A DNA stretch of 64,000 nucleotides, taken from positions 24,471,861 to 24,535,860 of the forward strand of contig CM119265.1 in NCBI GenBank assembly GCA_051294375.1, read 5' to 3'. Source of the DNA: Paraspadella gotoi. Its lineage: Eukaryota; Chaetognatha. Numbering within the stretch: position 1 is the stretch's first letter; each line of letters opens with the position of its first letter. Under the pieces are notes generated by a model. The model was not told the origin of the DNA and ran no database searches. It saw only the letters and a list, made by a program, of their open reading frames with translations. Shown in pieces: positions 1-12,345 of this stretch. Made by a program: the position numbers and the translations under genes.

Positions 1-1379
1 GGCACCGTGACGCCAGTCGAGCTTCAAACAGTGGCTGCCCATGCAGCACGTCGACGATCTGCTTGGCGGTGCTGCCCGCCTCGTATCGCCAGCAACGTGG
101 CCTCCCCAAGGCGGCGCGGGCACATGCAGCATTCCAATTCAATCTGGGCCGTCGGCGGTCGTCGCGTCGGTCAGGCCAGCAGGCGCAGCCGTGCTGACCA
201 GGGTCGGCCCGCCGCAAGGCATCATGCCCGCATACGAAGTTCTTGGCAGAGAACGCCCGTTCGTCTGTCGCACGGGCAGCACGCAGCACCACACTGGTTG
301 TGGTTCGGCAGGGGCCATTTGGCAGTCGTCCCACATCAACACATACACATCACACATAACATCAACACAATGAATACACAATATACACCATTTTAACAAA
401 CTCAGCACATTGCTCTTTTCCTACAGCCATCACTTTCACAAGCATGCAGTCCTTCACCTACAGCAGGAGTCCTTCACACCCTTGTGCACCACCAGTTCCC
501 CTTCGTAGTCTGCAAGCGGTCGATCTTCCTTATCGTCGTACGCACATTCTCGCGCGTCTTGCAATGGACATTCCGTCCACCGACGTCGCAGGTCTTTGGT
601 CCAGTTCTGCACATGCACATTACAACATGATCATGATTCAACAACAATCACATGCATTCCGAGCAACATCATTTTTTTTCAAAAAACAGTCAAAGCACAT
701 ACACACATGGGGGCAACACAAATTCATCACAGCGCACATCATCATCATCCAATTTGTTAGAGCCGGATTTTGGTGGCAGGCGTTGCAACACAACAAGCAC
801 GCACACCATTTCAATACCACATACGCAGGCCACAAACACATTACCCATAACACATGTCCATACGATTGTAAGGATCACAGGCTTCCATTTTGAATCATAT
901 ATCATCATCAGCAGACATTGATTATTCTCAATTCCTGATTCTTCACAAGTTACCCGTCTTTTTCTCAGCATGTCTCCCCCGTGTGCACCGGGATGAAACA
1001 TTCGCCAGACCACACACGGGCCCACTTCCCATCACGTGACACCACTCCCGATCAGCTCCGCAGGATCCCCGTCGCAGGGCATCCGTGTCCGCCAGGACGG
1101 CACGCAGTGGGTCTCGTGTGTTCGGCTCCCGGCCCGCATGGGCCGCCACATGCCGCCCGCAACGCAATCCTCTCGGGCCAGACAGCCACCGGAACACGGT
1201 CGGCCGTCGAGGCCCGGCAGCTTGCCTTCGCCGCCACAGGATGCGGCCACGCAGGGGTCGGGGGCGTCTCCGTCGTCCTCCTTCCAGCGGCATGACAGAA
1301 CTTCCGGCGCATGTCGTCGTCCTCTGCATCCCATCCTCGCTCCTCTCCTCTTTTCCCATGGTCGGTTTTCCGCAACATG
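1..1379. other. GC-rich head, no gene supported
   Basis: Two GC-rich blocks (about 1-310 and 1000-1330) flank an AT-richer middle rich in CACA/ACAT words. Overlapping open frames exist on both strands but none shows a recognisable family, a consistent frame or splice signals. Short stretches look protein-like in shifting frames, which could mean diverged or frameshifted coding sequence, but I cannot support a gene. Confidence 0.4.
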
Positions 1380-4300
1380 ACAGATCATTGTCCCATCGTT
1401 GTGATGGTTGTCATTGTGATCGGTTTTGTCATCATTCATCAGTGGTGGTATGTCCATTCGCGTCCATCCCAGGGCCCCTTTTCCCATGCATCACATTCAC
1501 TCGCCAATCGCAAGCATCCATTGATCCAACGTTGTTGCGTTGTTGTAATCTGTTGTGATGCATTGTCCATTGTGGTTGATTGTCCATTCATACGTGGTAG
1601 GTTGTCATCGTCCTCCAGGCACTTCTTTTCCCATGATCGTTATCACCCCCTCAATGACAGCATTGTTGTCCAGCTGCATGGTCGCATTGTCATCCAATTG
1701 TGGTGGCTGTTGTCCATCACGTGGTGATGTCGTAACGTCACTCCTCTGCCCTTTTTCCATGATCATTCACTCCACATAGCACACAGATCATTTTCCACCA
1801 TTGTGGGTTGTTGTCCATCATTGTGATGCATATGTTGTCCATTGTCAGTGGTTCTGCTCATTATCGCAGTGGGTGGTATGTCCATCGTCCTCCAGGATTT
1901 CTTTTCGCATGGTCGTATACCCCAGCAACAGCACTCGTTGTCGCTGCAATGATCCATCATTGTGGTGGCTGTTGTCCAATCAGTGGTGGCATTATCGTCC
2001 ATCCTCTTCTGCTTCTTTTCATGATCCATTCACTCCACATGCACAGATCATTGTCAACGTTGTGGTTTGTGTCATCATTGGTGCATGCAGTGCTTGTCCA
2101 TTTTATACGTGGGTGGATTGTCTCGTCCATCGTGGTGCGCAAATCATCGCTCCATCGCTCTTCTCTGCTCCTTTTCCCATGGTCATTCACTCCCCAAATA
2201 AAGATCATTGGTCACACGTTGTGTTGTTGTCATCACATTGTGCATGCATTGTTGTCCATTGATGGTGGTTTGCTTGTCATCCCGTGGTGGCATATCGTCA
2301 TCCTCTTACCTGCTGCTTCTTTTTTCCCATGCATCCATGTACTCCCACATGAAGTCATGGGTTCCACACGGTTGTGGTTGTTGCTTCAATCATTGTGCAT
2401 GCAATTGTTGGTCATTGTGAGTGGTATTGATTGTCCATCGTGGTGGATATCGTCCAATCCTCCTTCTGCTCCTTTTCCCATGGTCCATGTCACTCCAATC
2501 AAATGCATCCATTTGGAGTCCACACAGTTGTGGTTTGTTTGTCACATCTCATTGTGATGATTGTTTGTCATTGTGGGATGGTTGTTCCATTCATCAGAGC
2601 ATGGTGGTGGTCCATCCATCCTCCCAGGGCCCCTTTGTCGCATGCATGCCATATCACTCTACTCCAAATGCACAGCATCATTTGTCGCACCATTCGATCG
2701 TTTGTTGTCCATCGTCTGTGATGATATGTTGTGGCATTCGTGCTTGGTTGTCTGTCCATGCAGTGGTGCACTGTGCGTCATCCTCCTACTGCTGGACGTC
2801 TTTCCCATGGTCATTACTTCCAATCACCACAGATCCATTGTCACAGCGTCTTGTGGGTTGTTTGTCACATCAATTGTGATGCAATTGTGTCCATTGTGCA
2901 TGGGTTGTCATTCATAAGTGGATGGTTGTCCACATCGTCGCTCCAGGGCCCTTTTTCGCACTGATACATCTACATACCACATGCAAGACTCAATATCGCA
3001 CATTGTAGTTGTTGTCCATCATTCGTGATGCATTGTTTTAATATTGTCAGTGGTTGTCATTATCAGTGGTGGTTGTCATCGTCTCCTCCCAGGGCCCCCT
3101 TTTCCCCATGCATCATTACTCCACATGCACAGCACTCCATTGTCGACCATTGTTGGTTGTCCTGTCCATCCATCTGTGCATGCATTGTTTGTCATGCTGT
3201 GACTGGTCTGTCCATTATCAGTGGTGGTCCTGTCAATACGTCCTCCCAAGGGCCCTTTTTCCATGATCCATGTCACTCCCACATGAACGATCCATTGCAT
3301 CCCACCATTGTGGTTGTTGTCCATCGTATGTGCATGATATGTTGTTCATTGTCAGTGGTTGCATACAGTCCTCCAGGCACATTTTTTTTCACCATGGTCC
3401 ATTAGCCCACATGGACAGCATTGTTGTCGCTGATGTGATTTGTCATCATTGTGGTGGTTGTTGTCATCCGTGGTGATGTCGTACATCCTCCCTCTGGCCT
3501 TCCTTTTCCATGGTCATTACTCCAATGACAGCAATCATTGTCGACCATTGCTGGTTGTTGTCCATCCATTGTGCAATGCATTCTGTTGTCCATTGTGGTG
3601 TTGTTTGTCCATCGTGGTGGGATGTGCGTCCATCCGCTCCTCTGCTCCTTTTCCATGTCCATGTCACTTCCAATAACAAGCATCCATTGGTCCAACGTTG
3701 TGGTTGTTGTCATCATTGTGCATGATTGTTGTCCATGTGGATGGATTGTCATTATAGGGCATGGTTGTCATCGTCCTCCAGGAACTTCTTTTCCATGGTC
3801 GTTACCCCCACATGAAGATTGTTGTCGCACCATTGTCAAGTTGTTGTCCATCGCATTGTGCAGCATTGTTGTAATTGTAGATGGTTGTCCCATTATCAGT
3901 TGGTCAGGTTGTTCCATCGTCCTCCAGGGCCCCTTTTCCATCATCATTCACTCCACATGCAGATCATTGTCGACCAGTTGTCAGTTGTTGTCATCCATTG
4001 TGCAGTGCATTGTTGTGACATTTGCTATGTGGAGGTTGTCCATTATAGTGGTGGTTGTCATCGTCCTCCCAGGGCACTTTTCACCCATGCATCCATTCAC
4101 TTCCCAATGACAGCATCCATTGTCGACATTGTGGTTGTTGTCATCGTTGTGGCATGATTGTTCATCATTTGGTGATGGGTCATTATCAGTGGTGGTTTGT
4201 CCATCGTCCTCCCAGGGCCCCTTTTCCCGTGATCCATACACTCCAAATGCAAGGATCATTGTCGCACATTGTGGTTTGTTGGGTCCATCCATTGTTGATA

Positions 4301-4633
4301 GCATCATCATTGTTGTCCATTGTAAAGTGGTTTGTCATTCATGTGGTGGTTGTCCATCAGTCCTCCAGGACTTCTTTTCCATGGTCTTCACCATCAATGA
4401 CAGATTGTTGTCGCTTCATCGTGCATTGTCCATCCATTGTGTGTGGCTGTTGTCATCGTGGTGGATCATCGTCGTCCTCACCTCTGCTCCTTTTCCATGC
4501 AGTCATTACTCCCATAACAGATCACATTTTTCCACCATTGTGGTTGTGTCCATCACATTGTGATGCATTGTTGTCAATTGTAGTGGTTGTCATTCATAGT
4601 GGTGGTTGTCCATCGTCCTCCAGGCACTTCTTT
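1380..4633. repeat. Tandem satellite array, monomer about 143 bp
   Basis: The landmark following GTCATCGTCCTCC recurs near 1468, 1615, 1740, 1892, 2005, 2160, 2300, 2458, 2620, 2790, 2940, 3088, 3242, 3370, 3490, 3640, 3775, 3922, 4065, 4210, 4360, 4480 and 4615, giving about 22 steps of roughly 143 bp. Each monomer carries internal short repeats of ATTGTGGTTGTTGTCCATC and a TTTTCCATGGTCATTCACTCC-type segment. Two landmark versions alternate irregularly: CCAGGGCCCC and CTCTGCTCC. Small indels between monomers break every reading frame. The array ends at an assembly gap, so its true length is unknown. Confidence 0.85.
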
Positions 4634-4658
4634 NNNNNNNNNNNNNNNNNNNNNNNNN
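4634..4658. other. Assembly gap, 25 N
   Basis: Run of exactly 25 N between the satellite array and the first copy of a duplicated block. The fixed size suggests a placeholder join. Confidence 0.95.
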
Positions 4659-5685
4659 GAAAGAAAGAAAGAAAGAAAGAAAGAAAAGAAAAGAAAGTAG
4701 TTTTGGAAGAAAAACAATCGGTCTCTCGATGCGATGAAAGGGGAGAGGAAAACCCTAACGTAAATGAGGCGACGGGAAAATTTATGGGTTTGGCTGAGGC
4801 GTCGAGGTGAGGGCCAACTTGGGTAAGTAACGGAGGTGGAGGTGGAGGGTAAGGTCTGAGGCCTTAAATAGTCGAAGGGGAAAAAGTGGAATTCTGGTAA
4901 GTTATGCCGGACGCAAAAAATGGGGAACGCGGAACATGAAATGCTCGAATGAGGAATGAAGTAAAGAATTAAAAGACGAATAAGAAATATCTTTAGGGTA
5001 AGGCTGAGCCAATTGTATGGCGACTGGCAGATGGTGGAGAACATTCGATTCGACGTTAACGAGTTTGTGGCTGATGGCAAATTTTAAAATGGAATAAAGA
5101 AAGCGATTGATGTTGCTGGGGAAAGAAAATAACATTCTTGGGTTGTAGTGGAGGTAACTGTTGTAACTGATGTAGAAACACGCAATAATTGTTTTGTCTT
5201 ACGAATAAATCGACAATGGACATTGTACAAATCACATTGGACAATAACATTTCATAATCCCTACTTAATCCACTATAGTGATTATGGAAACTGGTTTTAA
5301 TATACAGTATAATCTATTTAACCATTTCCTGACAAATAATTGTTCACTAACCTTATATTTTTGTTCTTGTTTTTTCAGATTTACTCGTGATTTATAGTAA
5401 GATTATTAGAAGTAAGAGAACCAGCGCCCGAAGCGAGTCGAGAGTCGGTCGTAATGAAAGAGAGGGAAGAAGTTAACACCGCCAGAGAAATTGATTATGC
5501 ATAACAACGAAGGCGACAGTTCGCAAATGACAAAGAGTAAAGAGGAGGAGGAAGAGGAGGATGAAGAAGAGGAAATATTAAAGAGAGAAAACCGGTGTGA
5601 TCGCTCCTGTTACGATCTTGGGTACTAATGTCGACAGGGATTAGGGATATTTTCAAATTTATGGGGGAATAGTGTTAAAGGAGAG
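4659..5685. repeat. Duplicated block A, copy 1
   Basis: Begins with GAAA repeats and runs through TCGGTCTCTCGATGCGATGA to TTTATGGGGGAATAGTG. The same order of sequence occurs at 6775-7860 in direct orientation with many one-base indels and substitutions. No coding region is supported. It starts directly at a 25-N gap. Confidence 0.8.
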
Positions 5686-5725
5686 AGATACTTCCTCTCT
5701 CTGCTCTCTCTGCTTCTCTCTCTCT

Positions 5726-5782
<57 letters not shown>

Positions 5783-5830
5783 ATCTCTCTCTCTCCTCAT
5801 CTCCTCTCTCTTCTCTCTCTATCCTTCTAC
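5686..5830. repeat. (CT)n-rich tract
   Basis: Imperfect CT dinucleotide tract with CTTCTCT interruptions. Its predicted Ser-Leu peptide is an artefact of the repeat. Confidence 0.9.
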
Positions 5831-6660
5831 TTCTCCTTCGCCCAGAGAGGAGACGGGCTCGGCGCGAAAAGAAGCCATAATTTTTCATTACACGATTATG
5901 TTAAGGGCTTTACTTCAAAGTGAGGGCCCCTTTTTTTTTTCTGTGGGACTGACTAAAAAACGGCATCGTAAAAAAAAAAGGATCCACCTTCCCGAATCTT
6001 TCAATCGTTCCATAACCTTACCTAACTCACCGATCAACCCTTACCCCGCCTTTGAACCTCCCATTTCTCAGAATGTTGAATGGCGACATTTAATCTTTTC
6101 TTTCAGTCGGATGAACAAGCAGAAGGTGATATTTCTTTCCCAGCATTCAACTCTACCAATCAGACGGAACGAAGAGAGACAGACCAAGCATTATGTATGT
6201 TTTTATTTTGTTATCATTATTCGTTTGTTTAATCGGTTATAGTTAAGATAATTACTTTTTTCTTATTTTCCTCTTTCTAAATATCCGTCCGATCAATGGT
6301 TTCGTTTCTCATCTGATTAACCAATTATAAAAAGTCAGAAAAAAAAAACTATTCACATCTACACAAAGGATGTATTTAAATTATTTATTATTTAATTATT
6401 TCTCTTCTCTTAGCTTAGTTTTAATCTAAATAAGTTTTAACTATTCTCTTCTATTACAATATTTGAAATTTACCGTCTATTTTTTAGGTCTAGGTTTATT
6501 TTCATCGGCACGGTTCTTCAATCGATCGGATAACACTCGGGACACGGACTCATTTTTTTTTCTTTGTTTTTTTTTCTTCTTAAACGTTGAAACAAAGAGA
6601 ATAAAACTTTTTTTTCTCCATTTTTATCATCTAGAAAACCGAGGGGCCCGGTTTCTCAGT
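5831..6660. other. Spacer between block A copies, no gene seen
   Basis: AT-rich sequence with several homopolymer runs. No convincing coding exon, RNA gene or element was recognised. Confidence 0.5.
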
Positions 6661-6880
6661 CTCGTTGTCGGGGCCGAGGAAGAGGAGAAAGAAAAAAGGA
6701 GGAAGGTAAGGAAAGGGAAAAAAGGAAAGGAAAAACAGCAAAGGGAAGGAAAGAAAGAACGAAGAACGAAAAAACGAAGAAAAAGAAAGAAAGAAAGAAA
6801 GAAAGAAGAGAAAGAAATAAAGAAAGAAAGAAAAGAAAGACAAAGAAAGAAAGAAAGAAGAGAAAAGAAAGTAGTTTGGA
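6661..6880. repeat. Purine-rich GAAA/GAAGA tract
   Basis: Dense purine-only sequence on the plus strand built from GGAAAGG and GAAAGAAA words. It leads into block A copy 2, whose other copy also begins with GAAA repeats. Confidence 0.85.
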
Positions 6881-7860
6881 AGAAAAAACATCGGTCTCTC
6901 GATGCGATGAAAGGGGAGAGGAAAACCCTATACTAAATGAGGCCGACGGGAAAAATTTATGGGTTTGGCTGAGGCGTCGAGGTGAGGCCCACTTGTAAGT
7001 ACGGAGGCGTGGACGGTGAGGGTAAGGTCATGAAGCTTAAATAGTCAAGGGAAAAGTGGATTTGGTAAGTTATGCGGACGCAAAAATGGGAACGCGGAAC
7101 ATGAAATGCTCGAATGAAGGAATGAGTAAAGAATAAAAAGCGAGTAAGAAAATCTTTAGGGTAACGCTGAAGCCAATTGGTCAATGGCGACGCTGGCAGA
7201 TGGTGAGAACATCATTCGACGTTTAACTGAGTTTGTGGCTGATGGCAAATTTTAAAATGGAATAAAGAAGCGATTGGATGTTGCTGGGGAAAGAAAATAA
7301 CTTCTGGGTTGTAGTGGATGGTAACTGTGGTAACTGACTGGTGTAAGAAACACGCATAATTTGTTTTGTCTACAATAAATCGACAATGGACATTGTACAA
7401 TCACATTGGACAATAAATTTCATAACTCCCTACTAATCCACTATAGTGGATTATGGAAACTGGTTTTGTGAACTGGTTAATACGATAAATCTATTAACAT
7501 TTCCTGACAAAATAATTGTTCACTAACCTTATATTTTTGTTCTTGTTTTTCAGATTTTAACTCGTGATTTATAGTAGATTCATTAGAAGTAAGAGAACAG
7601 CGCCCGAAGCGAGTCGAGAGTCGGTCGTAATGAAAGAGAGGGAAGAAGTTAACACCGCCAGGAAATTGATTATGCATAACGACAAAGGCGACTAGTTCGC
7701 AACTGAAAAGAGTAAAGAGGAGGAGGAAGAGGAGGACGAGAAGAGGAATATTAAGAGAGAAAACCGGTGTGGATCGCTCCTGTTTATCGATCTTTGGGTA
7801 GCTATGTCGCGGGATTAGGATATTTCAAATTTATGGGGGAATAGTGTCTGAGGAGGAGTG
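6775..7860. repeat. Duplicated block A, copy 2
   Basis: Direct repeat of 4659-5685, collinear from the GAAA tract through the TTTATGGGGGAATAGTG landmark. Differences are mostly short insertions and deletions spread evenly, which fits sequencing error or unmerged haplotypes as well as an old duplication. Confidence 0.8.
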
Positions 7861-7961
7861 AGGGGGGAGAGAGAGGGAGAGAGGGAGAGGAGAGAGAGAG
7901 AGAGGAGAGAGAGAAGAGAGAGAGAGAGAGAGAGCANNNNNNNNNNNNNNNNNNNNNNNNN

Positions 7962-7993
<32 letters not shown>
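7848..7993. repeat. (GA)n tract broken by a 25-N gap
   Basis: GA dinucleotide tract on both sides of a run of 25 N at 7937-7961. The join probably could not be resolved because both contig ends were GA repeats. Confidence 0.9.
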
Positions 7994-7996
<3 letters not shown>

Positions 7997-8452
7997 AATG
8001 ATCCCGGGACTGAGCGTCGGATGCGAGAGTTGCTATCGGAAATCGAAAATCTATACTCGATGGAAAATTTTCTCTCCCTAACAAAGGACAGTTACAGTTA
8101 CCATTACCAATTCTGTTACAATAACCATTACCATAATAGTCGAGATTCCTTAATCAAAAAAGTATGATTTTCACCAGCTATTTTACATTCAGTGACAGCG
8201 ATGGCACTTAATAGAAATTCTTTAATGATTATTCACCAAAAAAAAATATATTTCACGAGTCTTCGGCGATTTGTTTTGATCGTTCTCCTCCCAACGTAAA
8301 CGACTCACTCCCAAACTTTTCCAACTGTCAACCGCCTCGTTCACGAAATGTGAAAAGGGAATTCACGAAACTCTTTCGAAATCGTTACCGTTCGCGTCAC
8401 TAACGACGGCGGCACGCCATCACAACAGTAATAGATCTGTATGGAAACCCAT

Positions 8453-8453
<1 letters not shown>

Positions 8454-8546
<93 letters not shown>
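8454..8546. repeat. (GA)n microsatellite, about 46 pure units
   Basis: Essentially uninterrupted GA dinucleotides over about 93 bp. The predicted Arg-Glu and Ser-Leu peptides reflect the repeat only. Confidence 0.95.
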
Positions 8547-8550
<4 letters not shown>

Positions 8551-10362
8551 AATCTCATCTTCTCTGTTGATAGCGTCAAATCTTTGTCAACCAACCTCGT
8601 CCCACACGCCCCCCCAAGAAAAGAGGTAAACAAAAGTAATAACAAAAGGAAAAACAAATTCGTGAGACTCAATTTTTTTTGCATCGACAAAATTTTTTTT
8701 ATCTCTTTTTATTTGTTTTATTCTTTTTGTTTATTCATTAAATATTTCCTTTGATTTTTGTCTATTTTCCCTTTTTGTATAAAATGATGGGGATACAGAG
8801 CGAGTTCAGCTGTTGTGACCTGAGGGGCAAATAATTTTTTAAAAACTTAATTTGATTCTTGTTGAATAAGACTATTTTAAAAAGGTTTTGCTATATTTAC
8901 TTTTATACCTTTGCATTTTAATTTATTAACTCGATTGTAAAGTTTTTCTTGAAATTCATTTTAATAAATGCAAGAAATGAAGCAATGGTAAATATTTTAC
9001 TGGCGAAACAAAAACAAGCCGAGGGTAAAAAACAAAGCAAAACAGAAAAACAAACAAAAAATCCTCTTCTCCTTATTTCTCTTTGCATCTTAATTAAAAA
9101 CCCCTTTTTTTTTCTAAGCGACATTTTTCCACGCCTTCATTTTTCAAAGCCAAACTCACAACAACAACAACAACAACAACAACATCTCGATTCTCAAAGT
9201 GGAGATGACGATTTTTCTTTATTCTTTCAACGTAATTTCCTCACTTTTTTTTTCTCTTTCTTTATTTTTTTTCTCGAAGATCAAAGAGAAAGAAGGAAAA
9301 AAAATTCTCAGGTGAAAAATGAGAAAAGTTTTTTCTCGCCATCTTTATTTTTTTTTGCCGCCATATTTATTTTTTCCCGCCATCTTTGTTTTTTTTTCCG
9401 CCATCTTGTTTGTTGATGGAAACGCATGATTTTCTCGGGTCGACGGAAACGATTAGTCAATTTCGGAGAGGGGGGGTTGGTTGAGGAGGTGAGGGGGGAG
9501 AGGGGGGAGGAAGGTTTTCGGAGGAGGTAATGAAGCGTTATTGTAGAGGGTGAGGTACGAACAGGTTGTCTTACGCTATTGAGTTTGAATTGAAGCAACG
9601 TACGGTCCGTACATCCGTACATCCTCGTGTCAAACATTGGAATTGATAATCGTCACAATGACGCTTGTTTATTCCGACAATTTAAGTTATTCGTTTATCT
9701 TTTTGTTTATTTCACGATTTTATTAATTTAACGAAGCGAATCGAAGTGAAAAAAAAGGAAACAAAAGAGCACGAGAGAGTGGAAAGATTCAAAGCGACAA
9801 TCGTTGACAAAATAACGAGGGAGAAGGGAAGTTGTTGAAAAAAAAAGAGCAACGTCTTTCACAAAAAATGAAATGTTTTTCAATCGAAGAGAGTTTTGCC
9901 TTGTTTTTTTAAAACGGCAAACGCATTGTTCTTTAAAGCTTCAGTTCTCAGGTTGTCATTGTTTTGACAAGTCGTTACTTACGAAATCAAAAAATCAATA
10001 TGTAGAATATAAAAATAATTTCAATGTTATTTTAGCTTATTATGATATCTTTTATCTACTACAGAATTAGAATGTTACCAAAAAAATAGCAAATCTCAAT
10101 TTATCAATAATAAAAAAGTTTTATGTATAAATAGAAGAAATGTTTTTTTTCTCAGAGCCAGAGGGCGTGACAGCCGTGACAAGCTTCCTCCTTTTCTTGG
10201 AAAAGAATCTTTTTCTTTTTTTTCGAGTCGTAATTACGAAGTCATTTTATTTCTTTTCTTCGTCTAGATTATTAATTCCGATCATGAACGTCATTCCCCT
10301 GAGGGATTCGATGCCGCTCTGGTACTTTGCGTCACTGGTTCACAGCGTCAATTAGTCACGGA

Positions 10363-10364
<2 letters not shown>
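8547..10364. other. Non-coding stretch, no gene seen
   Basis: AT-rich sequence with T homopolymers, a short ACA trinucleotide repeat near 9157-9184 and CGCCATCTT-type words repeated near 9340-9415. No exon with supportable splice signals or family similarity was found. Confidence 0.5.
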
Positions 10365-10437
<73 letters not shown>

Positions 10438-10440
10438 GGG
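10365..10440. repeat. (GA)n tract
   Basis: Imperfect GA dinucleotide run ending in a short G run. Confidence 0.9.
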
Positions 10441-10597
10441 GGAATCTTATCAGATTCACCCATATAAAAAAAACATGGACTGTGGCGCTCAGTGACGGTT
10501 TGAACGGTGAGAATTCCCGATGACGGCTAGGATTTCGCCTTGGGACTGATCCTTCCGTGCCGATGCCTGCCCAATGTCCATGCTCTCCATGACACAG

Positions 10598-10782
10598 GAA
10601 CTTACAGCCGGGGAGCCAACACCCCGAGAGAGACTGACCTATAATAAGATAGTCAAATTATTAAAAAAATATATAATCAATGACAAGATTTTTAACATTG
10701 GCATTATATTTTTTTTTAATTATTTGACTATCTTATTATAAGGTCCAGTCTCTCCTCGGCGGTGTTGGCTCCCCGTCGTAAA
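10598..10782. mobile_element. Palindromic MITE-like element, copy 1
   Basis: Two arms of about 80 bp are reverse complements with few mismatches. The left arm runs from TTACAGCCGGGGAGCCAACA through GAGAGACTGACCTATAATAAG to an AT-rich centre; the right arm returns the same words in reverse complement, ending in TGTTGGCTCCCCGTCGTAA. The loop is about 20 bp near 10680-10700. There is no coding capacity, so it could be a non-autonomous foldback or MITE. No clear target-site duplication could be assigned. A second copy is at 16343. Confidence 0.7.
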
Positions 10783-11217
10783 TTACCCCACGAATACGTT
10801 CACTCTTTCCAAGACGACAATCAAGCGAAAATAAAGGGAGGAGCGTTGAAAATAAAAGTTTTGGTTTCCTAGTAACTCGGTCGCAATCTTAAGTTTCCAT
10901 GGTAACGCGTCTGGCCGCGACAAACTCGTTTCTTAACAGCTTTTTCTCATTCATTCGATCGAATGAAGAGAAAAAAAGGAATCTCATTTCAGGTACTATT
11001 GGATGGTGGTGCTCATAGTGGCATTCTGATTGGATGGTGGTTGCTCATGATGGCTCCATTGATGGGTGTGCTTGCTATGTCTTTATTATTCATCTTTTTC
11101 ATATCTTTCGTTTTCACATTTTGTCTTTCTTTTTTCTTCGTGTTCTCTCTATTTCTTTCTTCCTATATTCTTATATTTTCTTTTAGTACGCTCACAGACA
11201 TAATTAGTATGTTTTAA

Positions 11218-12005
11218 ATTCTGTTTTACGAAATAACTATCTTTAATTTCGGAGGAAATCCAGCTTCTCTAAACCTTTTTCCCCGTTGCTTTTGCTCTTT
11301 ATTACTCGACAAATAAAAAATGTCCTTCCATTCTAGCGCGATCGACATGACATTTTTAGGCTCTCTCTTTTGTTTATACTAAGTACAAAATTCGAAGCCT
11401 GGCAGTGTACAGCTGATTCTGATTGGTGCCCCGTGATCTGATAGATTTGATTAAGATTCTTAAATCGAATTCTACCACGGGCATCTTCAGATCTCAAAGT
11501 TGTACTGGGTTTTTAGTTCTTTTCAGAGCATTGAACCAACTCTCTTCTCAAGACATACTTCGGAATCTTATTTTTTGTGTGATCGATGGTTTGGGGTGGA
11601 CTTTTTATGAAGAGAAGCATCTCTATTTTCTGTAATTATTATTGGCTTCAGAAACAAGTAGAAGACTCTTTAAATTATAAATATTTGCTGGAAGTTTGTA
11701 CTAAATGTTTTGTTATTCCTTGCCCAGGACTTTAACTTCTTCTTCTTAAGACTTTCAAGACTCTCTTCTCAGACTTACATACTCTGTCAGTCTGGGCTTT
11801 CGATAGACAGTTCGTCATTTGGCTCTAGCGACGTCGTCTACTGAGACTTTGTCGTCAGCATCTCCAGCGGCGTCTGGACCGGCGCCTATCGTCTCTTCTG
11901 CGCCATTTTATACAGCCGATTGCCATCTGGTCTTCATGGCAGAAATTAGTCCAGTCGTTAGAATTCAAAAGACGCCACTTCTCCGAACTTAGTTCAATAC
12001 AAATC
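11218..12005. other. Segment present only in block B copy 1
   Basis: After AGACATAATTAGTATGTTT, copy 1 continues for about 780 bp before rejoining copy 2 at ACTATT-CCCTTGCC. The extra DNA is AT-rich and lacks an obvious coding gene. No clear terminal repeats or target-site duplication were seen, so insertion in one copy and deletion in the other are equally possible. Confidence 0.6.
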
Positions 12006-12247
12006 ATAGTTACTATTCCCCTTGCCTTCTTTTTTAATGTTTGCTGTTTATTTTTAATTTGTTTTAAGTTCATTTTTCCTATAATCCTGTCTCAACAACA
12101 TTCAAAGGATCAATTCATCTCATCATCTGTTCATTTGTTCGTCCGATGAATTCCATCTCTTACCCGGTTCGTTGGCCTCCATTGCACATCCATCCATTCG
12201 TTCCGGGTTCTCTCGTTGCCAACTTTGACTTGTGGCTCTTTATTCTT

Positions 12248-12345
12248 CTCTCATCCTCTCTCTCTCTCCTCTCTCCTCTCTTCTTCTCATCTCTTTCTCA
12301 TCAGCTCTCTTTATCTCTCTTCTCTCTCTCTCTCCTCATTTTTCC
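12248..12345. repeat. (CT)n-rich tract
   Basis: Imperfect CT dinucleotide run. The counterpart in block B copy 2 at 17150-17345 is about twice as long. Confidence 0.85.

Noticed and set aside
1-1379. Bacterial contamination
   Set aside because: GC-rich blocks hold some bacterial-looking words, but there is no intact frame, ribosome-binding pattern or family, and the sequence runs into the satellite without a gap.
1808-2557. 249-codon open frame and similar ones across 1.3-4.6 kb
   Set aside because: They lie wholly in the 143-bp satellite and translate the same repeat in different frames. No splice signals or family.
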